From assembly GCA_019636625.1 (NCBI GenBank), contig JAHBXE010000016.1, positions 1 through 64,000 on the forward strand: a stretch of DNA of 64,000 nucleotides, given 5' to 3'. A model generated the notes under the pieces. The model did not search any database, had not been told where the DNA came from, and was given only the letters and a program-made list of their open reading frames with translations. Below, piece after piece: positions 23,778-33,762 of this stretch (position 1 is its first letter; each line of letters begins with the position of its first letter). Origin of the DNA: Phycisphaeraceae bacterium (lineage in GTDB: Bacteria; Planctomycetota; Phycisphaerae; Phycisphaerales; UBA1924). The position numbers and the translations under genes are program-made.

Positions 23778-25943
23778 TCACGGCCCCGCCTGCGCCCGCC
23801 CCGGCACCCGCTGCACCGTGTAATACGCCGCCTCGTGCAGCAGTTTCCGCCCGTCCGTGGCCCGAACCCCCGGCATGGTCAACTCGTGCACGTACCCCAT
23901 CCCCCCCGATCGCAGCGAATCCACCTTCAGCCGCACCGTCCGGGCGTCCACAACCTCCACCCCCGCGACCGTCTGCCGCGCCTTCTCCATCTCGTCCGAC
24001 CCGTACTCCGGATGGTGCTCGTACGTGTAACTGATCATCGCGTACGACGCCGGGTCCGCCGCGGCCGCTTCATCCAGTTCCTTCGTGAACTCCAGCAGGA
24101 ACCCATCGCCCGTGATCTTCATGGTCAGGACCTCAAAGGGCACCTCCCCGGTCCAGACCAGCCGCTGCAACCCCTGCCGCAACCGCCCCGTCGAGCCCCA
24201 CCCGCGGTCCGTCTGACCGATGAACATCGACCCATCCCCAGCCCAGCACAGCCGGTTCACGCCCGAGTCCAGCCCTGACCGGAACGGGAAGCACGCTCCC
24301 TGGTACACCCCGTCCACCTTCTCGATGAACACCCGCGTCACCAGGCACAGCGTCTGATCGCCGCAGAACACCTGGCCCGCGAACGGCCCGAACTTCCCGG
24401 CCTTGAGCGACTCGTTCACGGGCGCGAGCACGTGCCGTCCCTCCGTGTCATAGAGAAGGAAGTCCGCCGTCGATTGCCCCATTTTCCGGTACGGGAACCA
24501 GATCGTCGCCGGCTGGATCGGCGGCATCGGGTCCCCCTGCTTCCAGTTGTCCCGCCAGCCAAGGCCCGCCGGGTGCCCCGCGAACGAGCCCGGCGCCAGG
24601 TGTGTCATGCGGTTGGTCCCCACGTAATCCCCCTGGTTGTCCAGGTAGAACATCGCGCCATCCGTGAACTCGCCAATGCCGTTGGGCGACCGCAGCCCGT
24701 CGCACACCTTCGTCATCGTCCCATCCGGCGCGAACTTCAGCGCCCACCCCCGCAGCGGCGCCACCGACTTCCCCAGCCCCCCGCAGAACCCGATGTTCAG
24801 CGTCACCCACGCGTTCCCCTCCCGGTCAAACTTGGGCCCGAACGCAAACTCGTGGTAGTTGCCCGACACGCCCCACCCATCCGCGAACGTCTGGTACACA
24901 TCGGCGACATCGTCCCCATCCTCATCCACCAGCCGCGTGATCTCCCCCCGCTGCGTGCAGTACACCACCGTCTTCCCGCCCTCGATCCGCACCGCCAGCC
25001 CCAGCGGCTCGTGCAGGCCCGAGGCGAACTTCTTGAACCTCGCCGCGAACGGCGGGTCGTCGTACGCCCCTTCCACGATGTACACATCCCCGCGCCGCGT
25101 GCACACGATCGGCCGGCACTCGCCCTTCTCATTGGGCGGCATCACATCCATCCCGCCCGCCTCGAGCACCACATCCGCCGGCGTCGCGATCGTCAGCGCC
25201 CGGTAGTACCGGTCCTCCTCGTTCCTCGGGAAGTCACGGTCCAGCAGGTACTGGAGCTGCGTCTCCTGGAACGGGTCCATCGGCGTCTTGCAGTTGATCT
25301 GGTACTCGAACCCGCCCTTGACCTGCGACACCTTCACCAGCACGTGGTTCACGCCCGGCTGCAGGTCCAGCCGAACCTTGTCCTCCTCCGCATCCAGCCC
25401 GCGCAGCACATCCTTGTCCACCAGCAGCCGGCCGTTGAGCCAGAACCGCAGCCCATCGTCCGACCCCATCGTCAGGTCCACGGTCATCGCCTTCTCGACC
25501 TCAACGGTCCCGTACAGGTACCCCGAGGCATCCTCGATGAGTTGCTTATCCTCAAAGATGCGGAAGTCCACCGCACGGTTCGCGATATCCCCCACACCCC
25601 GCCACACCGCCTTGACCCCCTTCTTCCCCGTGAACTCCCGCTTCAGGTCCGGGCCCGGGCCGTTGGCCTTCATCTTCGGCAGTTCATCCTCCGGCCCCTG
25701 CGCATCGGCCAGTTTCGGCCCCCGCCGCTGATCATGCGGGAACGGCGTGAGCATGTGCCACGTGCCCCATCGCGCCGCCGATGGATTCAGCAACTGCACC
25801 ATCCGCGCCTCGGTCGCCTCGCGCGTCTCGAGCTTCCGGTACTCCACCGAGCCGACCTTCTGCACGGTCTGACCCGCCGCGCCCGCCGCGATCCCCAGCA
25901 CCGCGCCCATCACCACCCAGACCATCTTCACGCGCGCGTTCAT
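23778..25943 (-). CDS. Exported propeller dehydrogenase-like protein (planctomycete type)
   Basis: 721-residue periplasmic or surface protein: signal peptide (about 1-24), a PA14-like sugar-binding domain (about 100-215; GSDDGLRFWLNGRLLVDKD), then a six-bladed PQQ/sorbosone-dehydrogenase-like propeller (about 255-600; GLHEPLGLAV, NYHEFAFGPKFDREGNAWVT, GLRSPNGIGEF, AGDGSMFIGQTDRGWGS) and a C-terminal beta domain. Its ATG overlaps the cytochrome stop (TGATG), so the two are translationally coupled and probably form one electron-transfer unit oxidising a sugar-like substrate. Substrate and cofactor cannot be confirmed from sequence. Confidence 0.85.
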   Translation of the reverse strand: MNARVKMVWVVMGAVLGIAAGAAGQTVQKVGSVEYRKLETREATEARMVQLLNPSAARWGTWHMLTPFPHDQRRGPKLADAQGPEDELPKMKANGPGPDLKREFTGKKGVKAVWRGVGDIANRAVDFRIFEDKQLIEDASGYLYGTVEVEKAMTVDLTMGSDDGLRFWLNGRLLVDKDVLRGLDAEEDKVRLDLQPGVNHVLVKVSQVKGGFEYQINCKTPMDPFQETQLQYLLDRDFPRNEEDRYYRALTIATPADVVLEAGGMDVMPPNEKGECRPIVCTRRGDVYIVEGAYDDPPFAARFKKFASGLHEPLGLAVRIEGGKTVVYCTQRGEITRLVDEDGDDVADVYQTFADGWGVSGNYHEFAFGPKFDREGNAWVTLNIGFCGGLGKSVAPLRGWALKFAPDGTMTKVCDGLRSPNGIGEFTDGAMFYLDNQGDYVGTNRMTHLAPGSFAGHPAGLGWRDNWKQGDPMPPIQPATIWFPYRKMGQSTADFLLYDTEGRHVLAPVNESLKAGKFGPFAGQVFCGDQTLCLVTRVFIEKVDGVYQGACFPFRSGLDSGVNRLCWAGDGSMFIGQTDRGWGSTGRLRQGLQRLVWTGEVPFEVLTMKITGDGFLLEFTKELDEAAAADPASYAMISYTYEHHPEYGSDEMEKARQTVAGVEVVDARTVRLKVDSLRSGGMGYVHELTMPGVRATDGRKLLHEAAYYTVQRVPGRAQAGP

Positions 25944-28807
25944 CACTTCACCTCCGGCTTGATCATCACCGCGAACGACACCTCACCCGCTTCCTTGGCC
26001 GTGTACCCGGACACCTTCTGATCTCCGATCGCCTGCACCCGATCTTCGGAGATGTTCGCCAGCGCCGTGCTGCTCACCACCCCAGGCCCCGTGTTCAGCC
26101 ATACCACCTGCCCGGCGCTCAACCCCTTCACCACAAACGTTCGCCTCACCTGCCCGTGCTCCGCCGGCTCGAACACCTCCTCCACCTCGTTCCCCCCCAC
26201 CCGATACAGGAACGTCGGCACCCCCGCCTTGTTCAGCCTGTACCCCTCGAACCGGTACCCTCCCTCCGCGCCCGCCTTCCGCGGCCACTCCGACGGCCTT
26301 TCCCCGATCACCAGCGCCGGCCCCGGCGGCGCCTTCCAGATCGTCTGCCCCTGGCCCGTCGCGGTCATCCCGCCACGACCCTTCCATGTGCTCGTCGCAT
26401 CGATGAACTCCCCCTTCCACGCGCTCACCAGCCGCACGCCCGTCGCGTCAAACCCGAAGTGCACGCCGATGGGGTACCCCACCGCGATGCCCCGCGACCC
26501 CGCATCCTTCAGGAACGTCCGGAACACCACCGGCCTCGCCCCCACCACCAGCGGCAGCCCGCCCTCCGCCGGCAGCCCCTCCGGCGCCGGCACGCCCCCG
26601 CTCGACACGAAGTACGCCCACAGCGCCTCCGCCTGCCGGTCAAAGTCCCCGCCCAGCACATCCTTCTGCTGGCTCTTCCCGTCCGGATAGTGGTAGAACG
26701 CCGACATCCGCGTGCCCGGCTTGAACCGCCCGGGGTTCTGCAGGTACGGCTTCCACCACTCATACCTGAGCTGCTCCGCGAAGCCGTTGATGTCCGGCCC
26801 CAGCGTCCCCGCGATCCGCTTCCCGTACACATGGCACGAAATGCAGTTCATCCCCTTCTCTCCCACCAGCGTCCGCCCCGCCACCACCATCGCATCCGTC
26901 ACCACCGGCACCGGCACGTCCGTCTCCGGCGCCACCCCCTCCGCCATCGCCAGCGCCCCCGGCAACTCGCCCACATTCGCCCCGCCAAACTGCGGCATCC
27001 GCGTCATCATGTACGGCCGCGTCCGGCCCCCCTCCATCAGCACCTTCTTCATCCACCGCGTCGTCAACTTCGTTCCCACCCCCGTCAGCCGCGGCGGGAA
27101 ACGCCCCTCATTCCCCAGCTCCGCATCGTCCACCGTCCGAAAGCACAGCCGAATGTCCTCCGCCACGCCGCCCGTCCCGTTCACCTCGTGGCACGCGCGG
27201 CAGTTCAGCGCCCCCGTCGCCCGCTGCGCCCAGTCGATCGGCGATGAAACCGGCGGACCGCTCATCCGCTGAACCTCCGCGAGCCCCGCCGCGAGATCGT
27301 CCCGATCCGACACGCTCAGCGTGTACCGCGGCGTCTTCGTATCCGCGGCGTCCATGCACCCGCGCCCCGAGACGAGCTTCGAAAGCGGCGTGGCCTTCAT
27401 CGTGAGAGCAACGTCGGGCAGCGCATGCCCGATCTGGTGACACGCCGCGCACGACGCCGCGAACACTTCCTTCCCCTTGAGCACCCTCTCGGGGTCCGGA
27501 GCAAACGCCGCCGGCCTGAAGCCGTCCGGATCCCACTGCGTCACCAGGTACGTCGCGATCAGGTCCGCCTCCGCCTTGCTCAGCGCCATCCCCGGCATCC
27601 GCCCGCTCGGGTGCGTCCGCACCGGGTCCACCAGGAACTCCGCCAGCCCCGCCGGTCGCCACTTCCGGGCAAGTTTCCCGAACGGCGCCGGCGGCTCGCT
27701 CCGCTCCGAGCCTCTCGGCGGCACAGGCTCCTTGAACACCGCCCCCGGATCGTCCAGCACGCCGTGGCACGCCACGCACCCCACCGAGTGGTACAGCCTC
27801 GCCCCCTCGTCCAGCACCGAAGTCTCCCTCGCCGGGGCCTGCCACTCCGGCACGTTCCCCAGGCTCATCAGGAAGTGCACCACATCCTCCGCCTGCGCCT
27901 CATCCAGACCCAACGCCGGCATGGCCGCGCCCGGCCGCATGTCCTGCGGGTGCTTCACCCACGAAAGCAGCCACTCCGCCGACGCCCGGCGACCGACCTC
28001 CCCCAGCAGCGGCGCCTTCCGGGGCCAGACCGCCCCATCGGCCCCGTTCCCCGACGCATCGCTCCCGTGGCACGCCACACAGTTGAGTTCTCCGAGGAGC
28101 ACCCGCCCCCGCAGGGCCGAACCCCCCGCCTTCACATCCGCCACCCCCGCGCCCGCCACGTTCACCACGTCCGGCAGCATCGCTTCCCGCCGGAAGCCCT
28201 TCCCGCCGATCCCCGCACGCTCCCACATCGTCCGCAGCCGCGCCGGCCCCTCCCCATTCCGTGTAAACGCGACCGACACCGACACCGCGCCCGCGGGCAG
28301 GTCGATCCATCCCGTCTCCACCGACGACTGGTCCGGGCTCAGTTCCCCTTGCCCCACCGCTCGCCCGCCCGCGTACACCGCCAGCGTCGCCACGCCCCCC
28401 TTCATCTCCGCCGCGAACCGGTACTTCCCCGGTTCCTCGATCTTCACATCCCCCGTGTACCCGGCCGAGAGCCCCGACGCCGCCACGCCCGGGTGCACGC
28501 TCTCCCCCTCGCGGAGCACGAACGCCGCCTGCGGGCTCCACGTCCGCACCGAGGGCCCCTCGCGCGCGGAGTACACCGCGTGCCAACCCGCGATCCCCGT
28601 CAGCGCATCGACCTTGGCCCCCGACCCTTCGCCCGGCGGCGTCGCGCTCGCCGATGCACCCGCCACCGTGCCGGCCGTATCCCCCGCCGACGATGATCCC
28701 CCACCCTTCCTCGGCGCTTCACCCGAAGGCCCGCAGGAAGCGAGGTACAACCCACCCGCCACGAACACCAAGATCCCCGCCCACACCGCCTCGACACGGA
28801 CACGCAT
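25943..28807 (-). CDS. Five-heme c-type cytochrome lipoprotein
   Basis: 954-residue envelope cytochrome. An N-terminal helix ends in lipobox LASC (C25). Residues 60-200 form a PA14/CBM-like beta domain. Five CxxCH heme sites follow: C243-H247, C344-H348, C453-H457, C536-H540 and C654-H658. The C-terminal 250 residues are a beta-rich domain without heme. GGAGG precedes the ATG by about 7 nt. Such proteins sit beside propeller dehydrogenases in planctomycetes and carry electrons from sugar oxidation to respiration (family-level inference). The downstream propeller gene overlaps its stop codon. Confidence 0.9.
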   Translation of the reverse strand: MRVRVEAVWAGILVFVAGGLYLASCGPSGEAPRKGGGSSSAGDTAGTVAGASASATPPGEGSGAKVDALTGIAGWHAVYSAREGPSVRTWSPQAAFVLREGESVHPGVAASGLSAGYTGDVKIEEPGKYRFAAEMKGGVATLAVYAGGRAVGQGELSPDQSSVETGWIDLPAGAVSVSVAFTRNGEGPARLRTMWERAGIGGKGFRREAMLPDVVNVAGAGVADVKAGGSALRGRVLLGELNCVACHGSDASGNGADGAVWPRKAPLLGEVGRRASAEWLLSWVKHPQDMRPGAAMPALGLDEAQAEDVVHFLMSLGNVPEWQAPARETSVLDEGARLYHSVGCVACHGVLDDPGAVFKEPVPPRGSERSEPPAPFGKLARKWRPAGLAEFLVDPVRTHPSGRMPGMALSKAEADLIATYLVTQWDPDGFRPAAFAPDPERVLKGKEVFAASCAACHQIGHALPDVALTMKATPLSKLVSGRGCMDAADTKTPRYTLSVSDRDDLAAGLAEVQRMSGPPVSSPIDWAQRATGALNCRACHEVNGTGGVAEDIRLCFRTVDDAELGNEGRFPPRLTGVGTKLTTRWMKKVLMEGGRTRPYMMTRMPQFGGANVGELPGALAMAEGVAPETDVPVPVVTDAMVVAGRTLVGEKGMNCISCHVYGKRIAGTLGPDINGFAEQLRYEWWKPYLQNPGRFKPGTRMSAFYHYPDGKSQQKDVLGGDFDRQAEALWAYFVSSGGVPAPEGLPAEGGLPLVVGARPVVFRTFLKDAGSRGIAVGYPIGVHFGFDATGVRLVSAWKGEFIDATSTWKGRGGMTATGQGQTIWKAPPGPALVIGERPSEWPRKAGAEGGYRFEGYRLNKAGVPTFLYRVGGNEVEEVFEPAEHGQVRRTFVVKGLSAGQVVWLNTGPGVVSSTALANISEDRVQAIGDQKVSGYTAKEAGEVSFAVMIKPEVK

Positions 28808-28917
28808 GCAGAACCTCCGGCCTGAATCTCAGGACGATACCGATTCTGCGCTGCAATTGATACCGGAGACTTCCCCTCGGAGCAGGCCAACCCGCCCCGG
28901 AAGGGCGTCCGCCCGGG

Positions 28918-30237
28918 TCAGTTTCCGCCCGGGTTGGACGGGACTTCCGCCGATGCGGGCGGCGTCGGGACCGGCTCGTTCGAGAGCGGATTGCCCGGCG
29001 TCCCCGCCGCCTCCAGCGTGTCGATCCGCAAGGGCGTGATCACGTTGCTCTTGAGCGTCGGGTCCATCCGGGCCTCGCCCAGAACGCCGACCACTTGCCC
29101 CAACTTCTCCTCGATCTTCAACTTCTCATCCGGCTTGATGTACGCCAGCGTACGCGACGACTGGCCGCCCACCGCCATGATCCGGAACATCAGCGGCAGC
29201 CGCTTCCCGTCGTACACCGTGCTGGCCGAGAGCCGGCCCACGATCGTGTACTGCCGCGTCCGCTCCACATCCTGCATGCGCTCCGCCAGCCGCTGCTCAT
29301 CGGCCGTCAACTGCTGCTTCGCTTCCGCCACGCGACGCGCCGCATCCTGGATATCAACCTGGAGCTTCAGGAACTCCAGCCGCTGCGACAGCCGCCGGCG
29401 CAGCGAAGCGTCCGGCCCCGTGTCCGACAGCTTGTCCACCGCCGCCTGGAACTCCCCGATCAGCGCCGTGTACTCCGCGCTCTCCACCGGCTGCTTCCGC
29501 ACGTTCTCGAACGCCGCCTCCAGACGCTCCCACTGGCTCTTGGGCCGCTCGACCGGCTGCTGAACCACCGTCTCCGGCTGCTTCGCCGTCGTCTCCGCCG
29601 GCTTGACCGGGTCCGTCTTGACCGGCTCCGGCTTCACGGGCTCGGGCTTGGCCACCACCGTCTCGGGCGTCTTGGCCGCCTCGGGGTTCTTCGGCGCCAG
29701 CGCCGCCAGGTACGCATCGATCTGCGCCTGCGTCGCACGCGTCGTCGCGCTCTCCTGGATGAACGCCCGCGCCTGATCCGGCGGCACGATCTTGTACCCG
29801 GCGTTCCCACGCCCATCGTTCACCGGCTCCACCTCCGCCAGCACCAGCTTCGCCCCCGCCGGCAGCGGCGAATCCAAAACGCTGTTCCAACTCCCGCGGT
29901 ACCCGCTGGTGATGTTGAACGCCTTCAGACGCGACTCCTTCGTCAGCGTCGCCGTCTTCCCGCCCTCGTCGATCTGCACAAAGTCCGCGCCGATGCACGC
30001 CACCACACCCGCCGGGTACACCACCCGCAGCCACCCGTTCCCCGCCCCGTCCACCCGCAGCAGCGTCCCCTTGTTCAGCCGCGCCACCGGGTACAGCACT
30101 TCCTTGTCGCCACAACGCAGCGGCGTGTCGTCCGCGATCACCGCGACGTAGTACGTCGTCACCGGCTGCACCTGCCCCAGTGCCGACCCCGCCACCATCG
30201 CCACCACCGTCATCGCTCGTGCTGCCAGACCTGTCAT
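28918..30237 (-). CDS. Exported SH3-like/coiled-coil protein
   Basis: 439 residues. A signal peptide (about 1-22) is followed by an SH3-type bacterial domain (about 25-90; YYVAVIADDTPLRCGDKEVLYPVARLNKGTLLRV), a Pro/Glu/Lys/Thr repeat linker (KPEPVKPEPVKTDPVKPAE, about 180-225), a helical coiled-coil region (about 245-345) and a C-terminal beta domain. SH3b domains commonly bind cell-wall peptides. The ATG at 30237 is fixed by an AAAGGAG site 8 nt upstream. The gene diverges from the TolC-like gene. Function unknown, probably envelope-associated. Confidence 0.75.
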   Translation of the reverse strand: MTGLAARAMTVVAMVAGSALGQVQPVTTYYVAVIADDTPLRCGDKEVLYPVARLNKGTLLRVDGAGNGWLRVVYPAGVVACIGADFVQIDEGGKTATLTKESRLKAFNITSGYRGSWNSVLDSPLPAGAKLVLAEVEPVNDGRGNAGYKIVPPDQARAFIQESATTRATQAQIDAYLAALAPKNPEAAKTPETVVAKPEPVKPEPVKTDPVKPAETTAKQPETVVQQPVERPKSQWERLEAAFENVRKQPVESAEYTALIGEFQAAVDKLSDTGPDASLRRRLSQRLEFLKLQVDIQDAARRVAEAKQQLTADEQRLAERMQDVERTRQYTIVGRLSASTVYDGKRLPLMFRIMAVGGQSSRTLAYIKPDEKLKIEEKLGQVVGVLGEARMDPTLKSNVITPLRIDTLEAAGTPGNPLSNEPVPTPPASAEVPSNPGGN

Positions 30238-30423
30238 GACTGCATACTCCTTTATGTCCCACCCCGCCTCCCTGGCGGGTTCGCTCCGCGCGGCCCAGAG
30301 TGTAGTGCAAACCGCCCCCGCCGGCTCGCTTCCAACATCCCTCGCAAGAACCGGACAAACCCCTGCACCAGAACCCGAACGGCTTTGATTCGGGCCCACC
30401 CCATGTGTACCTTCTACCCGCCC

Positions 30424-32331
30424 ATGCCCAGCCCCCCCCGAACTCGCCTCTCCTTTCCATCCTCTCGGCGTTGGGCCGCCGCCGCCATCCTTCCTCTGCT
30501 CGCCGGCTGTTCCGCCTCCCCTTTCGCCCACCGCACCGAGCGCGACCTCCAGCGTTCCGTCGTCGATTCCATCCGCCGCGAAATCGCCCAGTCCCAGCAG
30601 GTCCCCGCCTTTCGCGAGACGACCCGGGAACGCGGCGTCGAACGCCTGAACCTCAAGCCCGAGCTCCTCCCCGAGCTCGAATCCACCGCCGGCCCCGCCT
30701 CCTACGACAAGAACGCCTTCCCGATGGACGAGGACCTCCTCGGCCAGCCCCAGGCCCGCGCCGCCATCACCCTCGAACAGGCCATCCGCTCCGCCGTCAC
30801 CAACAACCTGCAGGTCCAGTTCGCCCGCCTCGCCCCCGCCATCGCCGAGTCCCAGGTCGTCGCCGCCCAGGCCGCCTTCGACACCGTCCTCTTCAACAAC
30901 TTCGAGTTCAACAACCAGGACCAGCCCCGCGCCCAGTTCCGCCAGGGCTCATCCATCTCCGGCCTCCCCACCGACAACCGCAACGTCATCACCAACTCCA
31001 CGGGCCTCCGCCGCCCCCTCACCACCGGCGGCCAGGTCGTCTTCCAGCAGGACCTGACCAACACCGACGTCGACACCGTCGGCGGCACCAACGTCCCCAA
31101 CCCCACCAACGAACTCGCCTGGGTCTTCCGCGTCGACCAGCCCCTGCTCCGCGGCTTCGGTTCCGACGTCAACCTCGCCCAGGTCCGCCTCCAGCGCAAC
31201 GCCGAGCGCGACCAGATCTGCCAGCTCAAGCAGAACCTCCTCCGCACCTGCGTCGACACCGAACGCGCCTACTGGCAGCTCGTCCAGGCCCACCGCAACC
31301 TCCTCATCGTCCAGCGCCTCTACGAACGCGGCGTCCGGGTGCAGCGCCAGGTCGAGGCCCGCGAGATCCTCGACGCCACACCCGCCCAGATCGCCGACGC
31401 CCGCGCCACCGTCCTCAACCGCGAGGCCCAGGTCACCCGCGCCCAAAACGCCTTCCGCGCCGCCAGCGACGCCCTCAAGGTCCTCGTCAACGACCCCGAC
31501 CACCCCGTCGGCGCCGAGACCCTCCTCGTTCCTGTGGACGATGCCCTCGACGCCCCCGTCTCCTTCAGCCTCCTCGACGTCCTGCTCGCCTCCGTCCGCA
31601 ACCGCCCGGAGGCCCAGCAGGCCATCCTCTCCATCGACAACACCTCCATCCGCCAGCTCGTCGCCGACAACGCCCGCCTCCCGCAGCTCAACCTCCGCCT
31701 CCAGATGCGCCTCTCCGCCCTCCAGCGCGACGTCGGCGACGCCTACGACCAGCTCGCCGACCGCGACTTCATCGATTACCTCGTCGGGCTCCAGTTCGAG
31801 CAGCCCCTCGGCAACCGCGCCGCCGAGGCCGCCTACCGCCGCACACGCCTCGAACGCATGCAGGCCACCATCGCCTACCGCAACACCATCCAGCAGATCA
31901 TCGCCGAGTCCAAGCGCGCCCTCCGCGCCGTCGTCACCGGCTACCGCCTCATCGAACAGACCCGCGTCGCCCGCATCGCCCTCACCGAAAACCTCCGCGC
32001 CCTGGAAGTCGAACTCGCCGTCGTCCGCGGCCGCGACGTCCAGTCCCTCGACCTCCAGTTCCGCCGACAGGAAGCCCTCGCCCAGGCCGAGCAGGACGAA
32101 ATCCAGGCCCTCGCCGATTACAACGTCGCCCTCTCCGCCCTCTACACCGCCATGGGCACCGCCCTCGAACGCAACAAGATCGACCTCCGAATCCCCGATG
32201 CCGAGGCCGACCTCGCCCGCGCCGGTCTCAACACCCCCCCCGACGGCCAGGTCCTCCCCAAGGACACCCGCGGCGTCGCCCCCATCGGCCCCGACCGCCC
32301 ACGGATCCTCGACCGCCTCATCGACCGATAG
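30424..32331 (+). CDS. TolC-family outer-membrane efflux lipoprotein
   Basis: 635-residue outer-membrane channel subunit. The basic N-terminus and hydrophobic stretch end in lipobox LAGC (about residues 25-28). The body is two OEP repeats of long helices and strands (ITLEQAIRSAVTNNLQVQ near 120; ARDQICQ...RACVDTERAYWQLV; LAQAEQDEIQALADYNVAL near 580). It is larger than usual TolC (about 450), mainly through an N-terminal extension before the first repeat. The ATG at 30424 was chosen for the signal peptide; another lies at 30403. No adaptor or pump is adjacent, so its partner is elsewhere. Confidence 0.85.
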   Translation: MPSPPRTRLSFPSSRRWAAAAILPLLAGCSASPFAHRTERDLQRSVVDSIRREIAQSQQVPAFRETTRERGVERLNLKPELLPELESTAGPASYDKNAFPMDEDLLGQPQARAAITLEQAIRSAVTNNLQVQFARLAPAIAESQVVAAQAAFDTVLFNNFEFNNQDQPRAQFRQGSSISGLPTDNRNVITNSTGLRRPLTTGGQVVFQQDLTNTDVDTVGGTNVPNPTNELAWVFRVDQPLLRGFGSDVNLAQVRLQRNAERDQICQLKQNLLRTCVDTERAYWQLVQAHRNLLIVQRLYERGVRVQRQVEAREILDATPAQIADARATVLNREAQVTRAQNAFRAASDALKVLVNDPDHPVGAETLLVPVDDALDAPVSFSLLDVLLASVRNRPEAQQAILSIDNTSIRQLVADNARLPQLNLRLQMRLSALQRDVGDAYDQLADRDFIDYLVGLQFEQPLGNRAAEAAYRRTRLERMQATIAYRNTIQQIIAESKRALRAVVTGYRLIEQTRVARIALTENLRALEVELAVVRGRDVQSLDLQFRRQEALAQAEQDEIQALADYNVALSALYTAMGTALERNKIDLRIPDAEADLARAGLNTPPDGQVLPKDTRGVAPIGPDRPRILDRLIDR

Positions 32332-32409
32332 ACGCGGCGACCTCTCGCTCCTCTCCCTTCGCCTGCTGCTTCCATTTCTCTTCGCCCTGGTTCGGGTAGA
32401 CTCGCGCCT

Positions 32410-33657
32410 GTGGGCCCACCCACTGGCAACCTCGACTGGCTCTACCACCTCCTCGGCTACACCCTCGCCGCCGCGGGCCTGCTCCTGTTCCTCTGGGCGC
32501 TTCTCTGGGACCGCAGCCGCGGGCGACGCCGTTGCCCCAAGTGCTGGTACGACTTGAGCGGCACCCCGAGCCGACAATGCTCGGAGTGCGGCCATGAGGC
32601 GCCATCCGAGCAACGCTTGTTCAGGACCCGCAGGCGAAAGAGGATCGCTGTCGCCGCCGTCGTTCTCATCGCCGCGGGGTACACCACCTCGCGTGTGCCG
32701 TTGCTGCAGTCGGGCGGGTGGGTTGAACTCATTCCCTCGACCGTTGTTGTTTTCGTTGCCCCGCCCAGTAACGCTCCTTATCTCTCGGTGGCCGCGCCGC
32801 CACTCGCCGTCACGCTTCCCATGCCAACGCTCTCGCTCAAGGAGCAGTTGACTCTCGCGGCATGGAGCCGAATGGAATCTGGCCGCCTCACCCGTTGGCA
32901 GGAACGCGCCTTCCTGAAGCGTTTTCTGAACGCCAACGGCACGGAGTTCGCCTCGTTCATCGCCGCGCCCCCGAAGTGGCCAACCGACAAAGACTTCCCA
33001 CTTCTCGTCAAGAAAACATTCATTCCGACCGGTACCAGCACGCCACTGACCACACAGTTCGTCTTCGCGCATCCTCGCCGTGAAGGCGCCAAGACGATCA
33101 CCTTCCCCACTCCCCTCCAGTTCGAGCGACACCTGCCCGTCGAGTTTCGACTGCTCTTCGGCAAACGGGAAGTGCTGCGCGCCTCCACCCAACTGCCCGT
33201 GTTCATCGAAGGAACGACGGAGACTCTCCTTGCCTCCAGATCAGACGACGCCGCCACCACGCTCGTCCAGGCCGCCCTCAACCCGCACCTTTCCGAACTC
33301 AACGGCAAGCCCTGGCTCATCCTCTACGACCGCGCCGATGTAGAGCCCTGGAATCGCATCGCCTTCGGCATCGCCGCCACCTTCGAGGTGCGATCCCAGG
33401 ACCGAACGATCGGCACCGGGTACTTCATTCCCCAGTGGACCCGCTCCGTCTGGAAACACTGGGATGAACCCGAGGTCACCTGGTCCGAAGACCCGGCCGA
33501 AGCCCTCCGCCGCGCCCCGCTCCATCTCGTGGTCCGCGGCCATCCAGAGCCGATTCTCAAGCAATACCTCGCCTGGCCGTTCGACAAGCCCGCCGTCGAG
33601 TCATGGACAGGCGAGTTCACGGTCCAACTCGAACTCCGCCCGCACCCGGGCTTCTAG
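32410..33657 (+). CDS. Zinc-ribbon membrane-anchored hypothetical protein
   Basis: 415 residues. A transmembrane helix (about 12-30) is followed by a zinc ribbon CPKCWYDLSGTPSRQCSECGHE (about 42-63), a second helix (about 78-92) and a 310-residue soluble domain of unknown fold. The ribbon is the YDLSG type also found at 63412-63687, where no large domain follows. GTG start. It follows the TolC-like gene by 78 nt in the same direction. No catalytic motif is visible in the large domain. Confidence 0.7.
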   Translation: MGPPTGNLDWLYHLLGYTLAAAGLLLFLWALLWDRSRGRRRCPKCWYDLSGTPSRQCSECGHEAPSEQRLFRTRRRKRIAVAAVVLIAAGYTTSRVPLLQSGGWVELIPSTVVVFVAPPSNAPYLSVAAPPLAVTLPMPTLSLKEQLTLAAWSRMESGRLTRWQERAFLKRFLNANGTEFASFIAAPPKWPTDKDFPLLVKKTFIPTGTSTPLTTQFVFAHPRREGAKTITFPTPLQFERHLPVEFRLLFGKREVLRASTQLPVFIEGTTETLLASRSDDAATTLVQAALNPHLSELNGKPWLILYDRADVEPWNRIAFGIAATFEVRSQDRTIGTGYFIPQWTRSVWKHWDEPEVTWSEDPAEALRRAPLHLVVRGHPEPILKQYLAWPFDKPAVESWTGEFTVQLELRPHPGF

Positions 33658-33762
33658 CGCTCACTGGAATCGCGTTCGATCCGCTCTGCCGCGCTGCCAT
33701 CGCGCAACGTCATCAAGAGCCCTTGTCCCACAGCTTCGAGCACATCATCCCTTGCCGGCCCC

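Noticed and set aside
24432-29039. Three plus-strand open frames of 420-530 codons opposite the propeller/cytochrome operon
   Set aside because: Arg/Pro/His-rich low-complexity translations typical of antisense frames; the minus strand encodes five heme sites and a signal peptide.
29095-30423. Upstream extension of the TolC-like gene giving 1078 residues
   Set aside because: The extension is Arg/Leu/His-rich shadow of the opposite SH3-like gene; the real protein begins with a lipoprotein signal at 30424.
30949-33192. 747-residue minus-strand open frame over the TolC-like and zinc-ribbon genes
   Set aside because: Gly/Glu/Val-rich antisense translation with no domain; both plus-strand genes have clear signals.
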